Source: Amycolatopsis acididurans | GTDB lineage: Bacteria; Actinomycetota; Actinomycetes; Mycobacteriales; Pseudonocardiaceae | Assembly (NCBI RefSeq): GCF_012328925.1 | Contig: NZ_JAAXLS010000039.1 | Coordinates: 1-62,234 of the forward strand | DNA: 62,234 nucleotides | Reading direction: 5' to 3' | Part shown: one piece after another, positions 52,722 through 59,895 of the stretch | Layout: each line of letters opens with the position of its first letter | How positions within the stretch are numbered: the stretch's first letter is position 1 | Position numbers and translations under genes: made by a program | Notes under the pieces: model-generated | Databases searched by the model: none | The model's input: only the letters and a program-made list of their open reading frames with translations | Told to the model about the DNA's origin: nothing

Positions 52722-53501
52722 GTGGGTGGAGCGGAACGTTCCGCACGGAAGCGCCGGCAGACGCAGCAGCGCGGCTCGGGCGCGCGTGTGGTGTCGCAGG
52801 CGCGCGGTGGGGGTGGCAACCGCAAGACCATCGTCGCCGTGGTCGCCGTCGTGGTGCTGGCCGTCGTGGTGATCGGCGGGGTGATCTGGACGAACTCGTC
52901 GAAGAACAGCACAGCGGGCCAGAGCATCGCGCCGCAGACGTCAAGTGCCGCACTCGACACCCCGGGCGAGCGACAGGGCGCCACGGTTGTGTCGGGCAAG
53001 GCGGATGCCAAGGTCAAGCTGGACATCTACGCGGATTTCCTGTGCCCGTACTGCGGGCAGCTGCAGCAGTCGTCCGGGAAGCAGATCGAGGACCAGATCG
53101 CGGCGGGCACCGTGCAGGTGACCTACCACATGATCCCGCTGCTCAACAGCAGGTCGGATCCGCCCGGTTACTCCCTGGATTCGGAGAATGCCGCGCTGTG
53201 CGCCGCCGACCAGGGCAAGTTCACGCCGTATCACGACAGCCTGTTCAAGTCGCAGCCCGAAGAGGGACAGCGCGGCTACGACAAGACGCAGCTGATCAAG
53301 TTGGGCACCGACCTGGGGATAACGGCGCCGAACTTCGCGACGTGCGTCAACAACGGGACGTACAACGCGCAACTGCAGGACGCCCTGACGAAGATCTCGG
53401 CGGACCCGTCGTTCCAGGGCACGCCGACGATCCTGCACAACGGCCAGTCGATCACCTGGACCGACCCGAACTGGCTGACCAACCTGATCAACCAGGCCTG
53501 A
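52722..53501 (+). CDS. DsbA-like thioredoxin-fold protein, membrane-anchored, 259 aa
   Basis: There is a basic N-terminus, one transmembrane helix at about residues 37-58 ('TIVAVVAVVVLAVVVIGGVIW'), and then an extracytoplasmic thioredoxin fold with the CxxC motif in 'YADFLCPYCGQLQ' (about residue 108) and the cis-Pro region 'SFQGTPTILHNGQ'. It is of the DsbA/DsbG-like (Thioredoxin_4) group. Its partner is probably the DoxX/MauE protein encoded just upstream. A GC-rich hairpin follows. Confidence 0.92.
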   Translation: MGGAERSARKRRQTQQRGSGARVVSQARGGGGNRKTIVAVVAVVVLAVVVIGGVIWTNSSKNSTAGQSIAPQTSSAALDTPGERQGATVVSGKADAKVKLDIYADFLCPYCGQLQQSSGKQIEDQIAAGTVQVTYHMIPLLNSRSDPPGYSLDSENAALCAADQGKFTPYHDSLFKSQPEEGQRGYDKTQLIKLGTDLGITAPNFATCVNNGTYNAQLQDALTKISADPSFQGTPTILHNGQSITWTDPNWLTNLINQA

Positions 53502-53510
53502 GCAGCCGGC

Positions 53511-53541
53511 GCGGGGGCCCGTTCCAGGAGTGGGCCCCCGC
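53511..53541 (+). terminator. GC-rich hairpin after the DsbA-like gene
   Basis: GCGGGGGCCC (53511-53520) and GGGCCCCCGC (53532-53541) form a perfect 10-bp stem with an 11-base loop, 10 bp after the stop codon. There is no T-run. Confidence 0.7.
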
Positions 53542-53606
53542 GTTCGAGGGGCCCGGGGCGTCATGTAACGTATGTACTCACGAGATGCGGAGTTCACTTC
53601 GCACCC

Positions 53607-53679
53607 GGGGCTATGGCGCAGCTGGTAGCGCACCTCACTGGCAGTGAGGGGGTCAGGGGTTCGAGTCCCCTTAGCTCCA
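53607..53679 (+). tRNA. tRNA-Ala (GGC)
   Basis: Acceptor GGGGCTA pairs with TAGCTCC (one G-T pair), the anticodon loop CTGGCAG gives anticodon GGC, and the T-arm is AGGGG-TTCGAGT-CCCCT. It is 73 nt with A as discriminator base; CCA is not encoded. It marks the left boundary of the accessory island, and tRNA 3' ends are common integration sites. Confidence 0.95.
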
Positions 53680-53692
53680 CAGTTTTTCTGAT

Positions 53693-53732
53693 CGCCCGGC
53701 GCTGCGGTTTCCGCAGGTCGGGCGTTGTTTTT
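53693..53732 (+). terminator. Terminator after tRNA-Ala
   Basis: CGCCCG...CTGCGG (53693 onward) pairs with CCGCAG...CGGGCG (ending 53724), with a T-rich tail TTGTTTTT to 53732. Confidence 0.85.
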
Positions 53733-54132
53733 AGGTGCGCCGAAAATCTGTCCATTGTGGATTCGGTTTCAGTTACCGTTCAGTAGGTGGAGCAAATCTG
53801 GAGCAGGGCTTTGACCCCGTTTCAAACGGGGTCACGGAAACTGCTCCAGGCGGGTCACCCAACTGGGCGGTTCTGCACATTTTCTTTTGTCGGCGGCTGG
53901 TTTGTCGTTGTTCGCGTGTGTCGTGTGGCGCGGGCCGCTCAAGGCGCGCATCGTGGGCATGGCTGGGAATGGTGATCGGGCTGGCGGCGGTGGCGACCGG
54001 TTTCTGGTGGTTGTGACGTGTCGTGACGGGCCGATCTGCACGGTCGGGGTGCCTAGCGGTCCTGGATTTGGTGTTCGGTTAGGGCGTCTGGTGAAGTGCT
54101 GGTGCACAGGCCGGGTCCGCGGCTGTCGCTAG
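53733..54132. other. Island left junction, no confident gene
   Basis: I find no gene that can be supported here. The stretch holds a GTCCATTGTGGA-type motif (about 53750), the direct repeat TGGAGCA-AATC-TGGAGCA just before the compound inverted repeat, and that repeat itself (53800-53847). No integrase gene is visible in this window. Short readings in this stretch are Gly/Arg-rich and lack starts. Confidence 0.5.
53800..53847. repeat. Compound (nested) inverted repeat
   Basis: The outer arms are GGAGCAG (53800-53806) and CTGCTCC (53841-53847). Nested inside are TGACCCCGTTT (53812-53822) and AAACGGGGTCA (53824-53834), a perfect 11-bp palindrome with a single C between. It lies about 120 bp after tRNA-Ala and may be an attachment-site element, an operator, or a structured RNA. 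Confidence 0.75.
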
Positions 54133-54261
54133 AACAGGTGTGCATTCGCCAGCGCAGAATCGGCGCGCGGCGACGAACAGGCGGAGGTAGAGCTCATCGA
54201 GTTTGACGTAGTCCTCATCGCGCACACGTTTGACTACATATACGCGGAGATCCTCGATCCG

Positions 54262-54540
54262 GTGATCGCGCACCACCTCGAGCCGCTATCCGACCTCCCG
54301 AACGAGATCGACGCGGTGTGGATCCTCCTCGCCGAGACTCACCTCGTGATCTGGTCGCGTGTGGCGAATCGCTGGACCAACTTGCTGTTCTCCGGTGGCC
54401 CTGTGCCGCCTGCCACCGAAGACGACGATGTCCTGATCGCCGTTGATGAGGAGTTCCGCCACCTCATTGGCGACGACCAGGCGTCGCCGTTCGCGTTTAC
54501 ACTCACCGCTAGCGACTCCGCCGTTGGTAGGACCACGTAG
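54262..54540 (+). pseudogene. Orphan gene or 5'-truncated fragment, 92 aa from GTG
   Basis: I recognise no family. The protein text is convincing ('HHLEPLSDLPNEIDAVWILLAETHLVIWSRVANRWTNLLFSGGPVPPATEDDDVLIAVDEEFRHLIGDD') with high third-position GC. The same frame stays open and protein-like upstream to an in-frame TAG at 54130, through 'EVELIEFDVVLIAHTFDYIYAEILD'. That upstream part has no ATG, GTG or TTG. It is therefore either a decayed gene that lost its start, or a short protein starting at GTG 54262. It lies between the tRNA-Ala junction and the kinase fusion gene. Confidence 0.5.
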
Positions 54541-54689
54541 GTAAACCGGTTGAACGCCTGCCCTGCCGAGATGGTCGCGACGATGCAGCGATCAGTCGGC
54601 CCGTCGGGCGTCCGGTAACCGCCGTTCCGATACCGTCCGACCGCGTTGTTGAGTCCTCGACCTCTATCTGGACCAGACATTGGGAGAGC

Positions 54690-56894
54690 ATGCTGAACCT
54701 CATCGGCGGATATGGCCAACTGCTCGACTCCGGGTTGTCGGGCGATCAACGCCAGGAGCAGTTCGTCGCGTTCGTCGTAGACCTGCTCGGCTACCAAGCC
54801 GTACACGCGCGTTCTGACGAGCCTCCGGGCTTCGCCGACGGCGGCCGGGTCACGTTCGTCCTGGATGGCGGGTACTACCTCCTGGACATCGTGTGGCCCG
54901 AGCAACCGCTCAGCCAAGACCGCCTCAGTCAGATCCTGGCCACAACCCCGACGCACGGCAATGTGAAACACGCGTTGCTGTGTATGACTGGATTCCAGGC
55001 CCCTCCGACTGGCGCTAAGACGGCCCTTCGATCCGGCACGGTGTTCCTCGATCGTGGCCATCTGGAGGCGGTGGTCTGTGGATTGTTCACGCTCTCTGAG
55101 TTGCTGGACGCCGCTTTCGACCACGCTTTCGTCACTGGACGCTCGTTTACCGCGTTGGTTGACCTGATGGCCGAACCACCGCTGGCGGATGCGCCCGCGC
55201 GGATGTTTCGGGCCGACCAGCTACCTCCACCGTGGCAAGTGATCATTTCGACAGGTACCGATGTCGACGCGCACGTCTTACTGGTCGGCGATGACGGATG
55301 GGCCCAGCCTCGCGGCATGGCGGCGCTCGCTCCGAACAGGCTCCTGGTCACGACCGATGAGGGCATCGTGGAGGTCGACCCGGCTCGCGGAGCGACGTTG
55401 TGGTTTCTGCGGATGAGCGGATGCCAAGGTGCGCCGCTGGTTCTTCCCGACGGATCGGTCCTTGTCCTGTGTCGTGGCGCCGTCCTGCGCTATCTCGACG
55501 GGAGCCTGGAAGCGATCGGTGGCGGCTTCGCCAAAATGCCGATGCTGCTGGCGGGCCCGGACGGTGATGCGTGGGTCTTGTCCGGATCGGGGATGGGCGG
55601 CCAAGCTGACTTGGCGCTGACGCGGCTTGGAGTCCGGGCGGGGGAGCAACACCGCTTCCCTGTGGAGTTCGATGCGGCCGTGCGGGCTGCCGGCTGGTTG
55701 GAGGGTCGCCGGTTTTTCCTCGCCGCTGGCGGGCACTCGGCCGTGCTTGACCTCAGCCGCGGTAGTGCGGTCGGTCGGACCGAGTGGCTGTCGACTTCCC
55801 ATGCATATCTTGGCAACCTGCTGGTCCTTAACCCAAACTTGGTCGTCACCGCCTCGCACGATGGCAGCGGTATTCGCGCGACCCTGGCCGCCACGAACAT
55901 CGCCGCCAACTCCCAGAAGACGATCGCCGAACTCGCTATCAACAACATCTCCGGCATCGCTGCCGTCGGCGACCGCGTGTACCTACTCGCCGACGTTCGC
56001 GGTAACGCACACGACCCGGTGCCGGTCCTCATCAGGCTGTCTGGCGTTGTTGCCGAAGGAAGCGAACCTCCGGTGAACCCACTTTCCACGTCGCAGGCGA
56101 CAGAAACCGAGTCGGCCGACCCTTACCAGGCCGTGACAAGTGCCGCTAACGGACAACGGCGAGATTACAGCTTGGAGCGCCGGCCGATCGAACGTGGCGG
56201 CCAGGCTGAGGTTTTCGAAGCTACTCACAAACCCAGCGGAACCCGGGTCGCGTTCAAGAAGCTGATGGCACAGAACCAGGATGCGTTAGCACGAATGAAA
56301 CGCGAAGTCGATGTCGCCCGACAGTTGGGGGGTCATCCGCATGTGATGCCGATTCTGGACTTCAGTGACAGCGGTGAGTGGTTCGTCATGCCGCTCGCGG
56401 ATGGGACCGCCGAAACCCTGGTTTTCGATGAACTAGCGGAACCGACTCAAGTGCGAGCCATGATCAACGACATCTGTCGCGCGCTGAGGACCGCGCATAG
56501 CCATGGCTGGGTGCACCGGGATATCAAGCCAGCCAACGTACTCAAGCTCGACAGTCGGTGGGTAGTTGCGGACTGGGGTCTGGTCCGGCGGCCTCACGGG
56601 CAAACAACGAACCCCAACCGAACCCGAACCGGCATGCTCCTCGGGACCGAGGGCTTTGCAGCACCCGAGTTGTCCGTCGACGCTCACCAAGCCGGGCCGC
56701 CGGCCGACATCTACGGTATCGGCCAACTGGTCGGCTGGGCGTTGGTCGGCAAAATGCCCCAGGCGAACATTCCGCTACTGCCCGCCGACGAAGGCTGGCG
56801 CGCTCTGGTCCGAACCGCCACACAACAAGATCCTGCCCAACGCCCCCAGACGATCGACGACTTTTTGAGAGTGCTGGAACGTCACATCGACTAA
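54690..56894 (+). CDS. REase-like / beta-propeller / Ser-Thr kinase fusion, 734 aa
   Basis: There are three regions. Residues 1-165 look like a restriction-endonuclease fold ('QRQEQFVAFVVDLLGYQAV', 'FVLDGGYYLLDIVWPEQPL', 'HALLCMTGF', 'TVFLDRGHLEAVV'), but where the active site should have E-x-K it reads D-I-V. Residues about 170-480 are repeated beta strands of a PQQ/YncE-like propeller ('NRLLVTTDEGIVEVDPARGATLWFL', 'PDGSVLVLCRGAVLRYLDGSLEAI', 'PDGDAWVLSGSG'). Residues 491-734 are a Hanks-type kinase: glycine loop 'IERGGQAEVFEA', Lys in 'VAFKKL', 'HRDIKPANVLKL', DWG for DFG ('VVADWGLVRR') and 'GTEGFAAPE'. There is no transmembrane segment. Codon use is less GC-biased than in the core genes. 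Confidence 0.85.
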   Translation: MLNLIGGYGQLLDSGLSGDQRQEQFVAFVVDLLGYQAVHARSDEPPGFADGGRVTFVLDGGYYLLDIVWPEQPLSQDRLSQILATTPTHGNVKHALLCMTGFQAPPTGAKTALRSGTVFLDRGHLEAVVCGLFTLSELLDAAFDHAFVTGRSFTALVDLMAEPPLADAPARMFRADQLPPPWQVIISTGTDVDAHVLLVGDDGWAQPRGMAALAPNRLLVTTDEGIVEVDPARGATLWFLRMSGCQGAPLVLPDGSVLVLCRGAVLRYLDGSLEAIGGGFAKMPMLLAGPDGDAWVLSGSGMGGQADLALTRLGVRAGEQHRFPVEFDAAVRAAGWLEGRRFFLAAGGHSAVLDLSRGSAVGRTEWLSTSHAYLGNLLVLNPNLVVTASHDGSGIRATLAATNIAANSQKTIAELAINNISGIAAVGDRVYLLADVRGNAHDPVPVLIRLSGVVAEGSEPPVNPLSTSQATETESADPYQAVTSAANGQRRDYSLERRPIERGGQAEVFEATHKPSGTRVAFKKLMAQNQDALARMKREVDVARQLGGHPHVMPILDFSDSGEWFVMPLADGTAETLVFDELAEPTQVRAMINDICRALRTAHSHGWVHRDIKPANVLKLDSRWVVADWGLVRRPHGQTTNPNRTRTGMLLGTEGFAAPELSVDAHQAGPPADIYGIGQLVGWALVGKMPQANIPLLPADEGWRALVRTATQQDPAQRPQTIDDFLRVLERHID

Positions 56895-57113
56895 CTGGAC
56901 GCTCGCGTCCGGCCGATCACCGACGATCGGCGCATCGCGTGTGTGACTGCACCGAACTGTTGTTCGGCCTGGCGTTGTCCCCGCGAACCGGTGACCGTGG
57001 TATGGCGACGGCTTGGCACTGTAACGCATCGAGTTCCTGATCGACTCCTGTGAGTGCGGGATGATCCGACTTGATCTAGCAGGACGGACGGGGGAGACGG
57101 TCTGACCACGGAA
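56895..57113. other. Gap between kinase fusion and the three-gene set
   Basis: I see no gene. There are small palindromic patches (CCGATC...GATCGG near 56914) but no clear promoter. The gap suggests the downstream three genes have their own promoter rather than reading through from the kinase gene. Confidence 0.4.
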
Positions 57114-57773
57114 ATGGGGACCGCACGGCCTGCGGCGACTCGGATGCAACACGCCGTTCGGCTGCTGGTCATTCTCAGAGCGTGCGGTGCACCCGTGACG
57201 GCTGGCGATCCGGTCGACACGGTGAAGGTCGTTCGGAGCGAACTGCGGTTGCAGGCGCTCGACTTCTGGCTGCGCAATCCCGACTACTTGGCGGATCAAC
57301 TCGTGTCCAAGGTCGCGGCAGGCGACCTTCCCGAGAGCTACCTGGACGTCGCGGCGCAGCTGCTGGACGATCCGGAGCCGGACCTGCGGTGGTATCCGAT
57401 GCCGCGGTGGCTCTTCGGGGCGTATGAGGCTATCGACGACGCCTTCGCAGTCCTGGAGGCCTACGGACTCGCGCTTCTCCGCCGCCTGGGCGGGGTCGTG
57501 AAGGCCGCTCGAAGCCAGTTCTTCCTCACGACTGCGGGTGAAGCCGCGGTCGTGAGACTGGAGGAGGAGCCACGGTTGAGCTGGTACACCAAGCAGGTCG
57601 GGCTGGTGGCGCTGGTCGCTGGTGACGATTCGGGCAGTGCGCTCAAGAGACGCCAGTACGAGCAAGCTGAGTACGCCAGAACCGAGCTCGGCGTGGACAT
57701 CGCGCCGATTGACGAGGGCGTACGAGAACGGTTGAAGGAGCTTCGAGCCGCGTACGAGGGGGGTAGGCAGTGA
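57114..57773 (+). CDS. ABC-three-component-system middle-component-like protein, 219 aa
   Basis: This matches from memory the family annotated as ABC-3C middle component 2. The conserved phrases are 'LQALDFWLRNPDYLADQLVSKVAAGDLPESYLDVAAQLLDDPEPDLRWYPMPRWLFGAYEAIDDAFAVLEAYGLALL' and 'ARSQFFLTTAGEAAVVRLEEEPRLSWYTKQVGLVALVAGDDSGSALKRRQYEQAEYARTELGVDIAPI'. The role in such systems is proposed to be a bridge between the ATPase and the effector. The ATG at 57114 is weakly supported (GGA upstream); an upstream non-ATG start is possible. The stop overlaps the ATPase GTG. Confidence 0.75.
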   Translation: MGTARPAATRMQHAVRLLVILRACGAPVTAGDPVDTVKVVRSELRLQALDFWLRNPDYLADQLVSKVAAGDLPESYLDVAAQLLDDPEPDLRWYPMPRWLFGAYEAIDDAFAVLEAYGLALLRRLGGVVKAARSQFFLTTAGEAAVVRLEEEPRLSWYTKQVGLVALVAGDDSGSALKRRQYEQAEYARTELGVDIAPIDEGVRERLKELRAAYEGGRQ

Positions 57774-59824
57774 GCACGCTTGGGGAGGCCGTTCACGACG
57801 GTTGCGTGCAGACGGGCTTCGACATCGAACTGGAAGAGGTTGAGCGGATTCTGGCTGACGCCGGCGTCTCGACCAGCGCGACTACGGGGGTCCCCGTTCG
57901 TTTGCGGGTCCGCAAGCTTCACGTGACCGGAACGAAGGTTCTCGAGGTCGACGATGCGGACCTCGAGGTCGGGGCGAAGCCAGCCGTTGCGGTGCCATTC
58001 GACCTCGGCTGGACTCCCGCGGACGGTGTTAATGGAGTTGGTAGTGAACGGAATTTTCGCGGGAAGTCGTCGGTGCTGCGGTTCCTGGAGTGGGCACTGA
58101 CCGGCCGCTGCCCGTTGCAGCCGGATGTCCGGGCGTGGCTGGACCACGTCGAGGTCGAGTTCGGCATCGATGCAGTCTCTGTGATCGTGTCCTTCGCCGT
58201 TGCGGCTGGTGCCCCGAGCGGCACGGTCGTGCAGTTGACGACGACGGGAGTGACACAACGGCGGATTCCCCTGGGGGCCTTCGACGGGGATGTCGAGTTC
58301 GAGTCGCTCATGGGCGCGCTGATGCTCGAACGCCTCCGGCTCGAACCGATCGCGATGTGGACCAAGGACCAGGAGATATCGCACGCCTGGCCGACCTACG
58401 CGTCGGCGCTGGCCGTGTACGCGGACGTCCTCGACCCCGTCGTGGGAAATCAGGGTGTCCTCGGGACGCGCATGCTGCAGATGTTCATCGGCACTCGCTG
58501 GGCACCAGCGCGTGCCCAGGCCCAGACCGCGCTCAACGCCGTCAAGTACGCACGGGACCAAGCAGCGTCGAAGGCGAAGATCGCGAACGAATTGGCGCAG
58601 ACGCCGCTGGCAGCCGCAGAGAGCCGAGTGGCCGCGGCACGAGAGCGCTTTGCGTCGTTCGATACGGCCGAACCCGACGTCGATGCGGTGCTGGCGGCAG
58701 CGGCTAAGGCAGCGGACGCCGCGAGGCTGGCGCAAGAGATCTCCCTCCGCTTGACCGCGGCGCGGTCGGCCGCGGTACAGGTCAACGATCAGGTGCGCGT
58801 TGAACGCGCGCGGCGCAACACGGCGGTGGAGGATGCCCTCGCTCGCCGGTTCTTCAACGCGATGACTCCCACCGTGTGCCCGCGATGTTCGTCCGCGGTG
58901 ACCGAGCAGCGCCGCCAGGCGGAAGGCCACGACCACACGTGCTCTGTGTGCTCGGCCCACTTGGATCTGGACGCGTTCGCCGGCAACGTCGTGGTCGCCT
59001 CCGACATCGCCGACCACGCCCGTGAGGAACTGCTCGCGGCGACCGCACACGTCGAAAAGGGTGTCGACGACGAAGAACCCGACACGGACATCCTCGACGC
59101 TCTCCTGCGGGCCGCCAGCGAGGCCAACGCGGCGGTAGCGGCGATCGAAGCCGAGTTCGCGGAGGCAGAGCAAGTTCGTCGTGACGCCGAAGCCACGGCG
59201 CTGGCCGCTCAGGCAGGAGCGGAGCGAGCGCGCGAAAGGTTCCAGGTCGAGCTCGAACTTGCCCGCGCCGAGGGCGCGCTGGAAAGCATGCGGCAGCGGG
59301 CCCGCGCCAGCTCGCCGGAAAGGTCGGACGCGGCGCGGGTCGCCGTGTTGGAAGCCGCCGACCGGGTTACCGGAACCTGGCTCAAGCGCGACCAAGACCC
59401 GTTGCTCGTCAACGTGTCCAAGGAGATCACCCGCCTGGTCCGCAGCTTCGGCGCTGACAACATCACCAGCGTCTCCCTCAAGGGCAACGCGAACATGGAC
59501 GTCCACAAGGGCGGGACCAAGAGCGGGTACAGCGCCTTGACCAACGGCGAGAAACTGCGTCTCAAGCTGGCCACGGCGATCGCCCTGATCGCACACGGCC
59601 ACCGGGCCGGGGTCGGCCGACACCCCGGTCTCCTGTTTATCGATTCTCCCGCAGCGGAAGAAATCCCAGCCGACGACCTGCAAATCATCCTGGAGGCGAT
59701 GCGCACTGCGGCCGAGGAAACGAGCATGCAGATCGTAGTCGCCACCACTCACAGTTCACTGCTGACGGCGTTGCTGCCTCCAGGCAACGCGCTGGTCGCC
59801 ATGGGCGACGATTTCGTTTGGTAG
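57770..59824 (+). CDS. SMC/Rad50-like ATPase of ABC-3C type, 684 aa
   Basis: A split ABC ATPase head with a long coiled-coil middle. The Walker A region is 'NFRGKSSVLRFLEWALTG' near residue 97 (RGKSS, preceded by a longer-than-usual loop). Ala/Glu/Arg-rich coiled coils run from about 255 to 560. Two CxxC pairs at about 369-394 ('CPRCSSAV' and 'CSVCSAHLD') form a zinc ribbon in the middle. The C-terminal head has signature 'YSALTNGEKLRLKLATAIAL' (about 590), Walker B 'GLLFIDSPAAEE' (about 622) and 'VVATTHSSLL' (switch His). It probably binds DNA or a phage-triggered structure and controls the nuclease component. GTG start overlaps the middle-component stop. Confidence 0.88.
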   Translation: MSTLGEAVHDGCVQTGFDIELEEVERILADAGVSTSATTGVPVRLRVRKLHVTGTKVLEVDDADLEVGAKPAVAVPFDLGWTPADGVNGVGSERNFRGKSSVLRFLEWALTGRCPLQPDVRAWLDHVEVEFGIDAVSVIVSFAVAAGAPSGTVVQLTTTGVTQRRIPLGAFDGDVEFESLMGALMLERLRLEPIAMWTKDQEISHAWPTYASALAVYADVLDPVVGNQGVLGTRMLQMFIGTRWAPARAQAQTALNAVKYARDQAASKAKIANELAQTPLAAAESRVAAARERFASFDTAEPDVDAVLAAAAKAADAARLAQEISLRLTAARSAAVQVNDQVRVERARRNTAVEDALARRFFNAMTPTVCPRCSSAVTEQRRQAEGHDHTCSVCSAHLDLDAFAGNVVVASDIADHAREELLAATAHVEKGVDDEEPDTDILDALLRAASEANAAVAAIEAEFAEAEQVRRDAEATALAAQAGAERARERFQVELELARAEGALESMRQRARASSPERSDAARVAVLEAADRVTGTWLKRDQDPLLVNVSKEITRLVRSFGADNITSVSLKGNANMDVHKGGTKSGYSALTNGEKLRLKLATAIALIAHGHRAGVGRHPGLLFIDSPAAEEIPADDLQIILEAMRTAAEETSMQIVVATTHSSLLTALLPPGNALVAMGDDFVW

Positions 59825-59895
59825 CGGCCAGCGAGCGTCCCTCGTCCATCGGGGCGGCTGGCTGGCACGATGGGCGCCGCGGAAGGAAGGAACCG

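Noticed and set aside
54079..54276. 65-residue minus-strand reading
   Set aside because: The plus-strand frame over the same bases has stronger protein character and codon bias, and runs on to 54540.
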